Part shown: piece by piece, positions 36,636 to 46,321 of the stretch
How the letters are laid out: each line of letters starts with the position of its first letter
Position numbering within the stretch: position 1 is the first letter of the stretch
NCBI GenBank assembly: GCA_005656395.1
Contig: SRSI01000074.1
Coordinates: 682,001-746,000, forward strand
From: Strongyloides papillosus
Lineage: Eukaryota > Nematoda > Chromadorea > Rhabditida > Strongyloididae
Reading direction: 5' to 3'
Length of the DNA: 64,000 nt
Position numbers and translations under genes: made by a program
Notes under the pieces: generated by a model
The model's input: only the letters and a program-made list of their open reading frames with translations
What the model was told of the DNA's origin: nothing
Database searches by the model: none

Positions 36636-37193
36636 GTGTCTTTTATATATTTATAGATAAAAATTTTAAAGGAAAAAATTTTTGTTAATAGTTTTGCCAT
36701 ACTTTTTGTTGAGTGTGAATTTTGAAAAATTTTAGTTAAATATAAATAGATTTTTTTACGCTTTTAAAGTTAAATGAAAACGAGTGTTGATTTGATTATT
36801 CATTTTTTAGTTATGAGAAAATATCTTCTAAAATTAAGCCAATCTTTTGGGGACAATGAATATTTTAGAGACTTTAATTTATAGCGTGTTTGGAAATAGT
36901 GTGAAATATAAATTTTTTGATAATAGGATACGTTATTGTATTCTTTTTTTCCAAATTTCTCGTTTTGTAAAAAGTCATTTTCGTAGAGGCAAATAAATTA
37001 TACTGAAAATAAAATCCCCCTATCTATAGGAGGAAGTTTCGGCTTACACATGAATTTTTAAACATTAACATGGAAGAAATTATTTTAGATAGTCAAAAGA
37101 AATCTTGTTCATAAATAAAATTAAACATTGAAATATTTCTCCATTATATCTGTTCATAAAGGCATGAAACGTTAAATGTTCCATTATTTTATA
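36636..37193. other. intergenic between ACP gene and DIRS element
   Basis: 558 bp, AT-rich, containing the ACP 3' UTR. The DIRS insertion begins at 37194. No gene recognised. Confidence 0.55.
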
Positions 37194-37202
37194 TTATATG
37201 TC

Positions 37203-37320
37203 GATACTAACGTAGTGAGATTGCTTTGCATAACGCGGTCTTTTCCTTGGATTTAGTCCTTTTCTTGCACGGAATTTCGGAATTCCGTACAGTTTTGGTG
37301 GTGCGCCACTATTTAATCAG
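37203..37320 (+). repeat. DIRS left inverted terminal repeat
   Basis: 118 bp identical in reverse complement to 41281-41398. Contains a short internal palindrome (ggaatttcggaattcc). Probably part of the element's promoter and priming region. Confidence 0.95.
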
Positions 37321-37393
37321 TTTTTTCTTTTCCTTGAATTTTGTCGTTATTATTACTAATATCTAACAAAATCGTTGCCGAATCAAGTTCCAA

Positions 37394-40015
37394 ATGGCTG
37401 AAGAACCTGATAATAATGAAATACTGGGTCTGTTTGACAATTCAACCCAACAGCCGGCAGAAGAAAGTGCCGATGACCAACTTATCAACGCTCTATTGCA
37501 CAATAAAAAGTCAATGACGTTATCTGAACAAGGTATGAAAGCGGTATCCAAAATATTCTCCTGCAAAAGAATATCACATGAAACCATTGAGAGCATCACT
37601 GATAGAATGGGCGTTCACCAAGACCTCCAGTTTCTCGCTCCCGCCTTCAGCACCCCATACTACTCTAAATTAAAAATGAGGTCAGTAGACAGCAACCTTG
37701 CCAAAATGCAGGATCACCTACTCCAGTCAGTCTGTATGTTATCGCACAATGTTGAAGCTGCAACAGGAGATAACAAAAGTGCCGTACTCAGTGCCCTCAT
37801 TAATATCAAGTATGTTGTCGACGGATTAAGTGACATACGTAGAGAAGTCGCCTTTAGAAACTTCTCACCCAAATTCAACAAAGGGCTTCCCAGTGTACCT
37901 CTCGATATGGAAGAGAAGGTAACTCGTATGGATAGTTCTGAAAGAATCTCAATACTTCCTAAGCATGCCGAAGCATTATTCAAGAATGTGGCCGATACAC
38001 CACAGGATCTCCTCTCGTTTATCCAAAGGGAAAACAGAAAAAGATCTTACAATAATACGGCTAACATCGAGCCGGAAAGGTACGTTATAATCAACCCAAA
38101 CATGCCCCCCAATACAATACACCAATGCCTACCATTCTGGCAAAAGATTGCGCCAACCGATACGGTGCTACTTGATTACATAATAAACGGTGTAGATATA
38201 GGTATCTTATGTGAGCCAACACAGCATAAGATAGGTAAGAATAAATTCTCTTCAAAGGAAGAAGAACAGTTTATTGAAAATGAGATAAAAGATCTCCTCC
38301 GCTCCAACAGTATAAAAGAGCACGACAATCCCAAATGGATCAGCCCTCTAATGGTAGTAACCACTTCAAAAATGAGATTAGTACTAGACCTTTCTTCACT
38401 AAATGATTACATACAACATTTTAGTTTTAAATGTGAGTCGATAAAAGATGTAACGGATCTTCTCGAGCCTAAAGCCTTCTTAACTTCTATTGACCTATCC
38501 GCAGCATACCACAGCTGTGCAGTACGACCACATCAAACTGAATACTTAGGATTCAGGTGGAATAATAAAACATACATTTACCTTGTATTGCCCTTTGGAG
38601 CTAGTTCAGCACCAAGACTATTTTATAGAATAACAAACACCCTAACCGCCACGATAAGGGCCAACGGTATAAAAATGACGAGATTTTACGATGATTTTCT
38701 AATCACTCATACGGATAAGGATCTGTTAACACGTCATACCGAATACTGCATGAATTTGTTACGTGCAGCTGGATTCTCCATTAACGAGAAAAAGAGTGAG
38801 TTGTCACCTAAATATATAATAAAATATCGAGGTTTAGTGATAGATACACTTAAAGAGGAACTTCGCCTCCCCCAGGATAAGCTGGATAACATTATTAAAG
38901 CAGCCCGTCACATCTCAAATCTCAAGAGGGTAGTTGCACGTCAACTTTATAGCTTATTAGGCATGATAGAATTCTCATCCTATGCAAACTTCTTAACAAG
39001 AATCAAAGCACGTCCACTCCAACGCGCCGTAAATAAATGTATAGGGTTTCCTCCAAATTACAATAGGTATGTGAATATAACAACGGAAATTAGGCAAGGT
39101 CTAGCATGGTATATCAATAACATAGAAGCCACCAATGGGCTGCGATATAATCAGGACCACGCGAGCATAGAGGTTTACACAGACGCATGTAATGTTAGTT
39201 ATGGAGGAATAGTATATTTTCCTGATTACACTTCCCAAAGCGTCCAAGGGTACTTTACGGACGACTTATTATCTAAACATATTAATGAGAAGGAACTAAT
39301 GGCCTTATCCTTCACGTGCTTCGGGCTTTTGCAAAATACATATAATAAAATAGTTAACATTTACTGTGACAATACAACTACCCTAGCGTTGGTTCATAAT
39401 AAAGGAAGTGTTAATAAAATATTTCTCTCATCGGAGACGGAAAAGCTACTCGATTTCTTTTACGAGCACAGGCTATATATTAACTTATACCATATTCCAG
39501 GATCCTACAATCAGGTGGCAGATCGCCTTTCCCGAACAATGCCCGTTACCCTACAAGGCCCAACAGAAGCAACTCTAACTATAAAGGCAAGAGAAGAAAT
39601 TAAGGAATTTCTTTTAAATAAATTTAATGTAATAATTTCGGTTGATCTGTTTGCATCTTATGAAAATAAATTTTGTGATAAATTTGTAACGTTATTTGAT
39701 GATAACCGAGCGTTTAGAAGAAATGCCTACTCATTCAACTGGCAGGGTTTAATTGATGAGGAAGTAATAGCATTTCCCCCATGTAATCAAGTACTCAGAG
39801 TACTGCGTAAAGCGGGTACCGACAAGTGCAATCTTTGGCTGGTAGCCCTAATGTGGGAAAATCAAAATTATTTTCCAGTTTTAATATCCCAATTCGGGGA
39901 CCCTATCCTACAATTATATGGTTCTAATATAGTTAACTTTCCAGACTGTGCAACTCCAATGAAGAACCGAAAGCACAAAGTGGGACTTTTCCGAATTTTC
40001 TTCAAGTCGCACTGA
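37394..40015 (+). CDS. DIRS polyprotein: Gag-like, reverse transcriptase, RNase H, methyltransferase-like
   Basis: 873 aa, no stop. Residues 1 to about 280 have no zinc knuckle and are probably Gag-like. The reverse transcriptase (about 300-500) has LVLDLSSLNDYI, SIDLSAAYHS, LPFGASSAPRLF and the catalytic FYDDFLI at about 431-437. RNase H follows (about 590-720): EVYTDA, EKELMAL, YCDNTT and ADRLSR carry the D-E-D-D residues. The last 130 residues (SVDLFASYENKFCDKFVT...AFPPCNQV) resemble the Dam-like methyltransferase domain of DIRS elements, but FPPC replaces the catalytic N/D-PP-Y/F motif, so activity is doubtful. The YR ORF starts 5 bp after this stop. Base composition is clearly less AT-rich than host genes nearby. 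Confidence 0.93.
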   Translation: MAEEPDNNEILGLFDNSTQQPAEESADDQLINALLHNKKSMTLSEQGMKAVSKIFSCKRISHETIESITDRMGVHQDLQFLAPAFSTPYYSKLKMRSVDSNLAKMQDHLLQSVCMLSHNVEAATGDNKSAVLSALINIKYVVDGLSDIRREVAFRNFSPKFNKGLPSVPLDMEEKVTRMDSSERISILPKHAEALFKNVADTPQDLLSFIQRENRKRSYNNTANIEPERYVIINPNMPPNTIHQCLPFWQKIAPTDTVLLDYIINGVDIGILCEPTQHKIGKNKFSSKEEEQFIENEIKDLLRSNSIKEHDNPKWISPLMVVTTSKMRLVLDLSSLNDYIQHFSFKCESIKDVTDLLEPKAFLTSIDLSAAYHSCAVRPHQTEYLGFRWNNKTYIYLVLPFGASSAPRLFYRITNTLTATIRANGIKMTRFYDDFLITHTDKDLLTRHTEYCMNLLRAAGFSINEKKSELSPKYIIKYRGLVIDTLKEELRLPQDKLDNIIKAARHISNLKRVVARQLYSLLGMIEFSSYANFLTRIKARPLQRAVNKCIGFPPNYNRYVNITTEIRQGLAWYINNIEATNGLRYNQDHASIEVYTDACNVSYGGIVYFPDYTSQSVQGYFTDDLLSKHINEKELMALSFTCFGLLQNTYNKIVNIYCDNTTTLALVHNKGSVNKIFLSSETEKLLDFFYEHRLYINLYHIPGSYNQVADRLSRTMPVTLQGPTEATLTIKAREEIKEFLLNKFNVIISVDLFASYENKFCDKFVTLFDDNRAFRRNAYSFNWQGLIDEEVIAFPPCNQVLRVLRKAGTDKCNLWLVALMWENQNYFPVLISQFGDPILQLYGSNIVNFPDCATPMKNRKHKVGLFRIFFKSH

Positions 40016-40020
40016 GTGAC

Positions 40021-40944
40021 ATGGATCCCGAAGTTTCACAATCCATTCAACAATCTTACTCAGTTAACACTCAAAAATCCTATTCCACTCATTTGAGAAA
40101 TTACCTTAACTTCTGTAAAGAAAATGGAATAAAGGATGAACACTTCTCCTTTAAGAATCTCACCAAATATCTATCAAAGATAGCTACCAGTGCCGCTCCA
40201 TCTACAGTTAATACAATAAAGAATTCACTAGTAGCCATAGCAAAGTTACGTAAGGTAACCTTCTCATCCCATGAAAAAACATTGCTAAGCAAACTCATAA
40301 AAGGGATCCAAGTGAATAACTACAATCATGATATTCAAAAATACATGACATTTGACTTGGACATCATTCTGAGACATATTGAAAACAACCCAGCCTCAAT
40401 GGAAATGTCTATCAAAGATTTGACGTTTACAACAATTACTCTGATCTCCATTGTATCGCCACAAAGGATGAACGAGCTTGCTAGAATGTCTCTAGATCAT
40501 ATGACCCTCTCGGATGCATGGGCTAATTTCACAATCCCGGGAAGATCAAAAAATTCTACAGCCACTCACAAATTCCACAGAATGCACATTCAAAAATATG
40601 CAAATCCGAGCCTATGCCCACTCACCGCCCTATCCTTGTACTTAAAGCGTACGGAGCCTATACGCACTTCTCAAAATCTGTGGATAAGTTACTTCAAGCC
40701 ACACAAAAATGTCACTGGAACTACACTAGGAAGATGGATCTATAATTACTACCTAACAGCTGGCTTAGATATAGGTAGACCACACAACATCAGGGGAGCT
40801 GCTGCATCAAAATGCTATGAAATAGCAGGGTCTATTACAAATATGATAGAAGCTATTAACTGGGCATCTGAACACTCCTTCTTTAAGTTTTATCATAAGG
40901 AAATTGGGAATAATTTCGGTGCTACTGTTCTCTCCTACAAATAA
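40021..40944 (+). CDS. DIRS tyrosine recombinase
   Basis: 307 aa tyrosine recombinase of the lambda-integrase/Cre type, presumed to insert the circular cDNA of the element. An N-terminal SAM-like DNA-binding domain (SVNTQKSYSTHLRNYLNFCKE) precedes the catalytic domain. Catalytic residues are visible in order: Arg in SPQRMNELARM (about residue 148), His-x-x-Arg in RPHNIRGAAAS (about 256-259), Trp/His in NWASEHS, and the nucleophile Tyr in FKFYHKE (about 290). The ATG lies only 5 bp after the stop of the polyprotein ORF, so translation may use termination-reinitiation. All catalytic positions are intact. Confidence 0.93.
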   Translation: MDPEVSQSIQQSYSVNTQKSYSTHLRNYLNFCKENGIKDEHFSFKNLTKYLSKIATSAAPSTVNTIKNSLVAIAKLRKVTFSSHEKTLLSKLIKGIQVNNYNHDIQKYMTFDLDIILRHIENNPASMEMSIKDLTFTTITLISIVSPQRMNELARMSLDHMTLSDAWANFTIPGRSKNSTATHKFHRMHIQKYANPSLCPLTALSLYLKRTEPIRTSQNLWISYFKPHKNVTGTTLGRWIYNYYLTAGLDIGRPHNIRGAAASKCYEIAGSITNMIEAINWASEHSFFKFYHKEIGNNFGATVLSYK

Positions 40945-41046
40945 GCAATCTCACTACGTTAGTATCGACATATAATTGATAATTATACCAGGGATATCGT
41001 AGATATCCTGCAAGTATAATTTATATTATATAAGATACTAACGTAT
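40943..41046 (+). repeat. DIRS internal complementary region
   Basis: Reverse complement of the element's left end (40943 to about 40976) followed by that of its right end (about 40977-41046). It starts at the YR stop codon. In the DIRS model it templates completion of the termini and marks the circle junction. A 234 bp AT-rich non-coding spacer (41047-41280) separates it from the right ITR. Confidence 0.92.
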
Positions 41047-41280
41047 GTACCCACCCATCAAAATTTAATCCGAATTATTACTTATACTTAATTAATTATT
41101 GTAATATTATTAATTATCTATCACCCAGCTACTTGCTGATCAAATACCATTAATATTTACTCTCTTATATCACCAGGTTACATGTACGAGTATATATAAT
41201 TAATTATAATAAATCTTGTTGTGTTAAATTATTGTTCCCACACCTTACGAGTACAGTATCACCTTATCACTTACAAAAAT

Positions 41281-41398
41281 CTGATTAAATAGTGGCGCAC
41301 CACCAAAACTGTACGGAATTCCGAAATTCCGTGCAAGAAAAGGACTAAATCCAAGGAAAAGACCGCGTTATGCAAAGCAATCTCACTACGTTAGTATC
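41281..41398 (-). repeat. DIRS right inverted terminal repeat
   Basis: 118 bp identical to the reverse complement of the left ITR (37203-37320), continued by a unique 58 bp right-end extension up to 41456. Confidence 0.95.
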
Positions 41399-41456
41399 TT
41401 ATATAATATAAATTATACTTGCAGGATATCTACGATATCCCTGGTATAATTATCAA

Positions 41457-41823
41457 GAATTTAATAAGCATTAAAAGTACATAATTAAAAAAAATATTTT
41501 ATGACTTATTTTTAATTTTGATGAGTCATTCTAAATACAAGGAATGTACGTGAACTCTAAAAAAACTTAGAACCAGTATTCGTAATTATAAATTCGTTTT
41601 ACTTTAATGAAAATTTTAGGAATGTTTTTAATCTAAATTTATTTCAATAATAAATTTTCCTCAAGATTTTTAAAGTTAGCTAACATTAAATAAATATTAG
41701 TCGGATTACTATAATTAAATAAAAGATGTTTTCATATTTTTTGGTATTATTAAATGGCAAGAGAATTTAAAAATATTACATTAAGATACATTATTAAAGT
41801 TTCTATTAGAATGATTCTTGGCA
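41457..41823. other. intergenic downstream of the PAN-domain gene
   Basis: 367 bp of AT-rich host DNA between the DIRS right end and the stop codon of the PAN gene (minus), therefore mainly its 3' flank. No gene recognised. Confidence 0.55.
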
Positions 41824-43392
41824 TTATGTTCTATTAATTTTGTTTATTCTAACGTTTTTTGGTTCAAGATCTTCAATATTACAATCATTTTCAAAATATA
41901 ATAATTTACTTTGAGGTAAATTTTTAAATAATTCTGGAGATGTAATAGAATTTGTATCGAATAATTTACATTCTCCTGACTCTATATCAAGTGTAGCTGA
42001 TTTACAGACAAAATTTTTTGAAAGAAGACATAATTCAATACAATTTAGTAACCCATTTGAACCACTTGGAAAACCTGAATATACTTCTTTCGGATCAGTA
42101 TTTAGAGTGTACTCAAAAAATGATATAATATCATTACATTGTGCTAATCCAAGATATGTAGAAGGATAACAGAGTTGTTTAAATGTCCTACTACTAAAAT
42201 CATCGGTTGAAGAATGTACAATTTGATTTATAATATAATTTCCATTTTCTTCGTCTTTTGCATAATGCAATCTACAATTTTTATCTTTTTCGTCTAATGT
42301 AAATATATCACAGTTACTTTTTTCACATTTTCTTTTACATCCAACTTCATTATCTGCATCTACTATTAAAAATCTATCATCATCAGGTGTTGGAAGGAAT
42401 TCTGAATTTTCTATTGCCATCCATAAACGAACATCGTCATCTTCACAGTCATTGTAACCTGTAAAATTTTGTTCAACCACTTTTGGTACTGCTACTTTAT
42501 ACTGAGAATCATTAAAAAGAAGTGTTTTAAGAGATGCTTTACCCAATGATGGAATTTCATCCATTTCTGATGGTTTATTGAGTGATTTAAGATTGGGTTG
42601 TTTTCTCCTAATCTCTGGTTCTTCTTCCTCATTAGATAATATACTATTTTCACTAACTGGTCTTCTTATTGCTTTAAAACCATTTACTTTTGGCATTAAT
42701 TTTCCTGAAACATCCTCAAAACTTTTTATTGCATTACTATCATTTGGTATTATTTCAATTTCTGATTCAATTGGCTCCGTTGTTGATGATACATTTTCAC
42801 CAGAAGATTTTAAAATTTCTTTATATATAGCTTTAACATCATTTTGTTTTTCTATTTGATTTGTTGTAATAATATCTTCCGTTGTAGTTTGTGGTATCTC
42901 AACTGCAGTTGAAGTTGTTGTTGGAGATTCTGTTGTTGATATTATATATACTGGATTTATTGGATTTTCTTTTGGTCCAGTATATATTGGTCCAGCTAAT
43001 TTGGTATTTTCAATTCCTTCATTTAAATATTGGAAACAATGAGGGTTCGTAACTTTAAAATATGACATTTTTTTGGCAAATGTTGTCATATCCTGGTCAC
43101 CATCATTAAAGAAATAGCATATATGGCGTACTTTATCATGAACAATACCACGACACCGTGATGCAGTTTTGTAACAAAAATCCAAACATTGTTCTTCTTC
43201 TGCCATTTTAAATTCTGTATGATAAGGAGATAATCCTACAAGTTTTCTACCAATATATCGTTCAAAACATTGTTTTAAATCTTAACAAATCTTTAATTAA
43301 TCTTTAATAATCTTACCTTCAATATTAATGCTTGTATTTCCATAACTATATGATATAGACAAAAGTAGTAGTAAAGTAACATAAAAATTCAT
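41824..43392 (-). CDS. secreted PAN/Apple-domain protein
   Basis: Exons 43317-43392 and 41824-43280 with a 36 bp intron, frame restored as GAT across the junction, give 510 aa. Residues 1-18 are a signal peptide (MNFYVTLLLLLSISYSYG). A first PAN/Apple domain spans about 27-105 (CFERYIGRKLVG...CLDFCYKTASRCRG...CYFF...CFQYLNEG). A Ser/Thr/Glu-rich linker with TTT repeats suggesting O-glycosylation reaches about 260. A second PAN-like Cys set (CEDDDVRLW...CKRKCEKSNCDIFTLDEKDKNCRLHY) and a third (CNDIISFF...CIELCLLSKNFVCKSATLDIESGECKLF) complete it. Nematode PAN proteins are common in apical and cuticle matrix. No transmembrane segment or ZP domain is seen, so the protein is probably soluble or matrix-bound. 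Confidence 0.85.
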
Positions 43393-44442
43393 TTTTATAG
43401 GAAAAGTTATGAATTTTTAATGGTTAACAAAAATGTATCTAAATAGATATTTAGATAAATATAATTTAATTTAATATCTCGATTAAGTGACCTGATTGCG
43501 CAATGTTGTATTTGATGATTAAAAATATATAAAATTAAGATTGAAGATATTTTCCAAAAATATATGTTTTAATTTATATCTTCCTTTTAAATAATATCAC
43601 TTTTATTATGTAACCATTCTCAACAAAGAAATTTTATTTTAGAATATTTGACTATCCTAGTAAATTATTAAATTGAAATTAATCTATTAAACTAGGACAG
43701 TCTCAAATTTGTGTAAGAAAAAGAAATTTATTAAAGAAAATGTTGTTGATTATTTATTCATAACAGATAGGTATACAAATTAATCATTAATTTTATAATT
43801 ATTATCTTAAATCACTGTTTTAATAACATTAGCTTCTTTTTATCTAAAAACGTTTTCCCTATTCCAAATAATAATTTAATATTAAAATGATGTCATTTTT
43901 TAAATTTTTTTCATTACTTTTATTAAATATAATAAATAAAATAATTTAAATTAACTTTTTATTGTTTTTATTTTTTGTAAACAAAAAGGACACATTTTAC
44001 GATTTGCTTGGATAATTTAAAGAATAAAATTTTTGCAAAATTGAATTAGTATATTTTAATAGAAATGAGCTTTTTTTACGATACAACAAATTAAAGAAAT
44101 ACGAAAAATTTTTAATTTATTCTTTATTTCCTCAATTTATCCAATTTTCTAACTTTTTTCTAATAGAAGCATAGTTTTCTTTAAACAACAATTTCTAAAG
44201 GCGAAATATAAAAATAATAAGGAAAAATTTTGTGGCTTTTTGAACTTTTAAGAAAAACTATTATACAATGAAATTTTATTATGTTCCTCCAAATTATGTT
44301 ATAAACATTGTTATTTTAGAAATTAAAATTTCATTTACTTTATTGAAAGGTAATTTTTTATGTCTAAAACCCATAAATATTTTACCATTATTTTTTTTCA
44401 AATTATATTTATTTTTCATTAATTATAAAAACATTAGTCGAT
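43393..44442. other. intergenic between PAN gene and ligand-gated channel
   Basis: 1.05 kb, AT-rich. Holds the PAN gene's upstream region and the channel's 3' UTR. A 76-codon plus-strand frame (44268-44498) is hydrophobic low-complexity and overlaps the channel's last exon; not supported. Confidence 0.55.
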
Positions 44443-46321
44443 TTAATAAAGGTTGTCTACTGAATAATAAAGATAGTAGAACCAATATAAAATATTAAAT
44501 ATTATAAAAGCTATAGGAAAATATACTCGACTTTTATGGTCAATTTTTTGGGCTGATTCTCGATTGTAGTGGGAATAAAAAGAATGAGAATGATTCGTAG
44601 AAATACTTCTTGATCTTTTATTTTTCCCATATGTACCACATTGTGTATTTTGATGAAATAATGTGTTGGACTTTGGTAATGAAGAAAAACTTATAAAAGG
44701 GGATTCAAGTTTACAACATCCAAGAACAGAATTTCTATGTATTGGGTAATTGAAATCATAACTCTCATTTACTGAACCTAAGTTTTCTGCTTCATTATAT
44801 AATGAATAACTTTTCAATGATCTGTCTTTCCTCCCATCATTTCTTTTTATTAATTTTCCAAACATTGGAGATATATTGTATGGAAGTATTTTTTCATCTT
44901 TTCTTTGATTATTAATATTTGTTTGGAATGAGAATTGATTATCGGGAGGTTTAAAACATCTTTCACTACAACAACTAAATTTCCTTCTTTTCCTGTTGAT
45001 TTTTCTATTACAGAAATTAACAACTGTAAATTCTATAATTGCTAAGAACACAAAACTAGTACATCCACCCATCCAAATATCGATAGCTTTGACATATGAG
45101 GCCTGAGGCAAAGCCATTCTTGCTGCAGAATTTTGTGTTGCTAATGTAAGTAGACATGTTATAGAAAGTGAAACTCTTGCTGGAACGGATTCAGCATCTA
45201 ACCAAAAAGAAAACCAAGATATGATAACTATTAAAGATGTTGGGAGGTATGTCTGAAGTACGTGATGCATAATTTCTCTATCAACTATAAATTCTGCAGT
45301 TGCACAGGCCCATAATCCAGTAACATAGTTGTTTATTGTTGTTCCAGGTCGAATGGTTCTTAAAGTCATATCTGTCATTCTTAGATCTTCATTGACGTCA
45401 ATTGCCTTTTCTTTATTCCATTCAATCGTTACTTGATTCTTATCATAGGGATCTAAAAAAATTTTAAAGTATGATATTAATAGAAAAGCTATTTTAAATA
45501 TGTAGAGGAATCATATTATATATTTTTAAATACCACTTATTCCGCACTTACAACTTAAAATTCGTAATGTACAGGCTTGAGAGTCTAAAGGATATTTTGA
45601 CAAATCTTGCATACATATGACATTTAATGAGATTCTAAAATAAGTATGGAATAAACTTAAGTAAGAATAATATATAAAATTATTTAATGTTTTATAAAAA
45701 TATTATTCAATAACTCAATAAAAGTACATTTAAAAAATATAGAAAAAAGTATTTAACAAAAAAAACACATTTAAATTTACCTCGTATCATAAAAAACAGT
45801 TCCATTAGGATATATCCATACTAAGAAATTTGGTGAAGAAACTTCATGAAAAGCTGATTCGCGAGAATTTGCAAAGTATAATCCAGGTTGCCACATTAAA
45901 TCGAATGTCTTCTTATCCCTTATTAAAATTCTTTTTTTTCCATTATGCTTTAATCTTTCATCAATCCATTGAGTTTGGAAATAAATATCAACCAAAAAAT
46001 CCTTAAAAATGACATAATTTTTGCAAAATTAAAAAGAAATTACCATAGATTGTGCCCGAAATGATGACATCCCTTCAATATACATTTGAATTAAAACTTG
46101 TGTAGGGATTTCTAAAATAGTATTAACACAAATTAAGGGAAAAAATTACCTTTTTCTTCATTGGGATATAGATTTTTATTATAATTTTCAGTGTCTTTTA
46201 AAATATTTATAACTTCAAGGAGTTCGTTGTGTTTTTCTTGATAATTATGGTTTAAATTAGTTTTACTTGAAACTAAAGGAAGTAAATAAAATAACCAATT
46301 AAGAAAAACTTTTTTTCTCAT
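44443..46321 (-). CDS. Cys-loop ligand-gated ion channel, anion-type
   Basis: Five exons, all frames consistent: 46150-46321, 46044-46111, 45781-46001, 45552-45634 and 44443-45452, giving 517 aa. A signal peptide (MRKKVFLNWLFYLLPLVSS) leads into the ligand-binding domain with the Cys-loop CMQDLSKYPLDSQAC (13 residues between the cysteines) and the WQPGLYF and SYPYD-x-VTIEW strands. TM1 is YLPTSLIVIISWFSFWL. The TM1-TM2 loop has the Pro-Ala-Arg motif (VPARVSL) typical of chloride-selective receptors. TM2 (SLSITCLLTLATQNSAAR) lines the pore. A long intracellular loop precedes TM4. Expected role: inhibitory synaptic or extrasynaptic receptor. Ligand (glutamate, GABA or an amine) cannot be read from the sequence. 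Related channels are targets of avermectin-type drugs. Confidence 0.88.

Larger units (their letters stand above)
37194..41456 (+). mobile_element. complete DIRS-type tyrosine-recombinase retrotransposon
   Basis: A 4263 bp element. Inverted terminal repeats at 37203-37320 and 41281-41398 are identical over 118 bp. The left end has its own 9 bp extension (TTATATGTC) and the right end a 58 bp extension (41399-41456). An internal complementary region at 40943-41046 is the reverse complement of the right end joined to the left end, that is, of the junction a circular copy would have. This is the hallmark of DIRS-1-like elements, which replicate through a circular intermediate and integrate with a tyrosine recombinase, usually without a target duplication; none is seen here. 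Both ORFs are open. Perfect repeats and intact ORFs suggest a recent insertion. Confidence 0.95.

Noticed and set aside
37194..41456. Ty3/gypsy or LTR retrovirus-like interpretation of the element
   Set aside because: No LTR direct repeats, no protease or DDE integrase; terminal repeats are inverted and a tyrosine recombinase is present.
44268..44498. 76-codon plus-strand frame
   Set aside because: Low-complexity hydrophobic sequence overlapping the last exon of the ion channel on the other strand.
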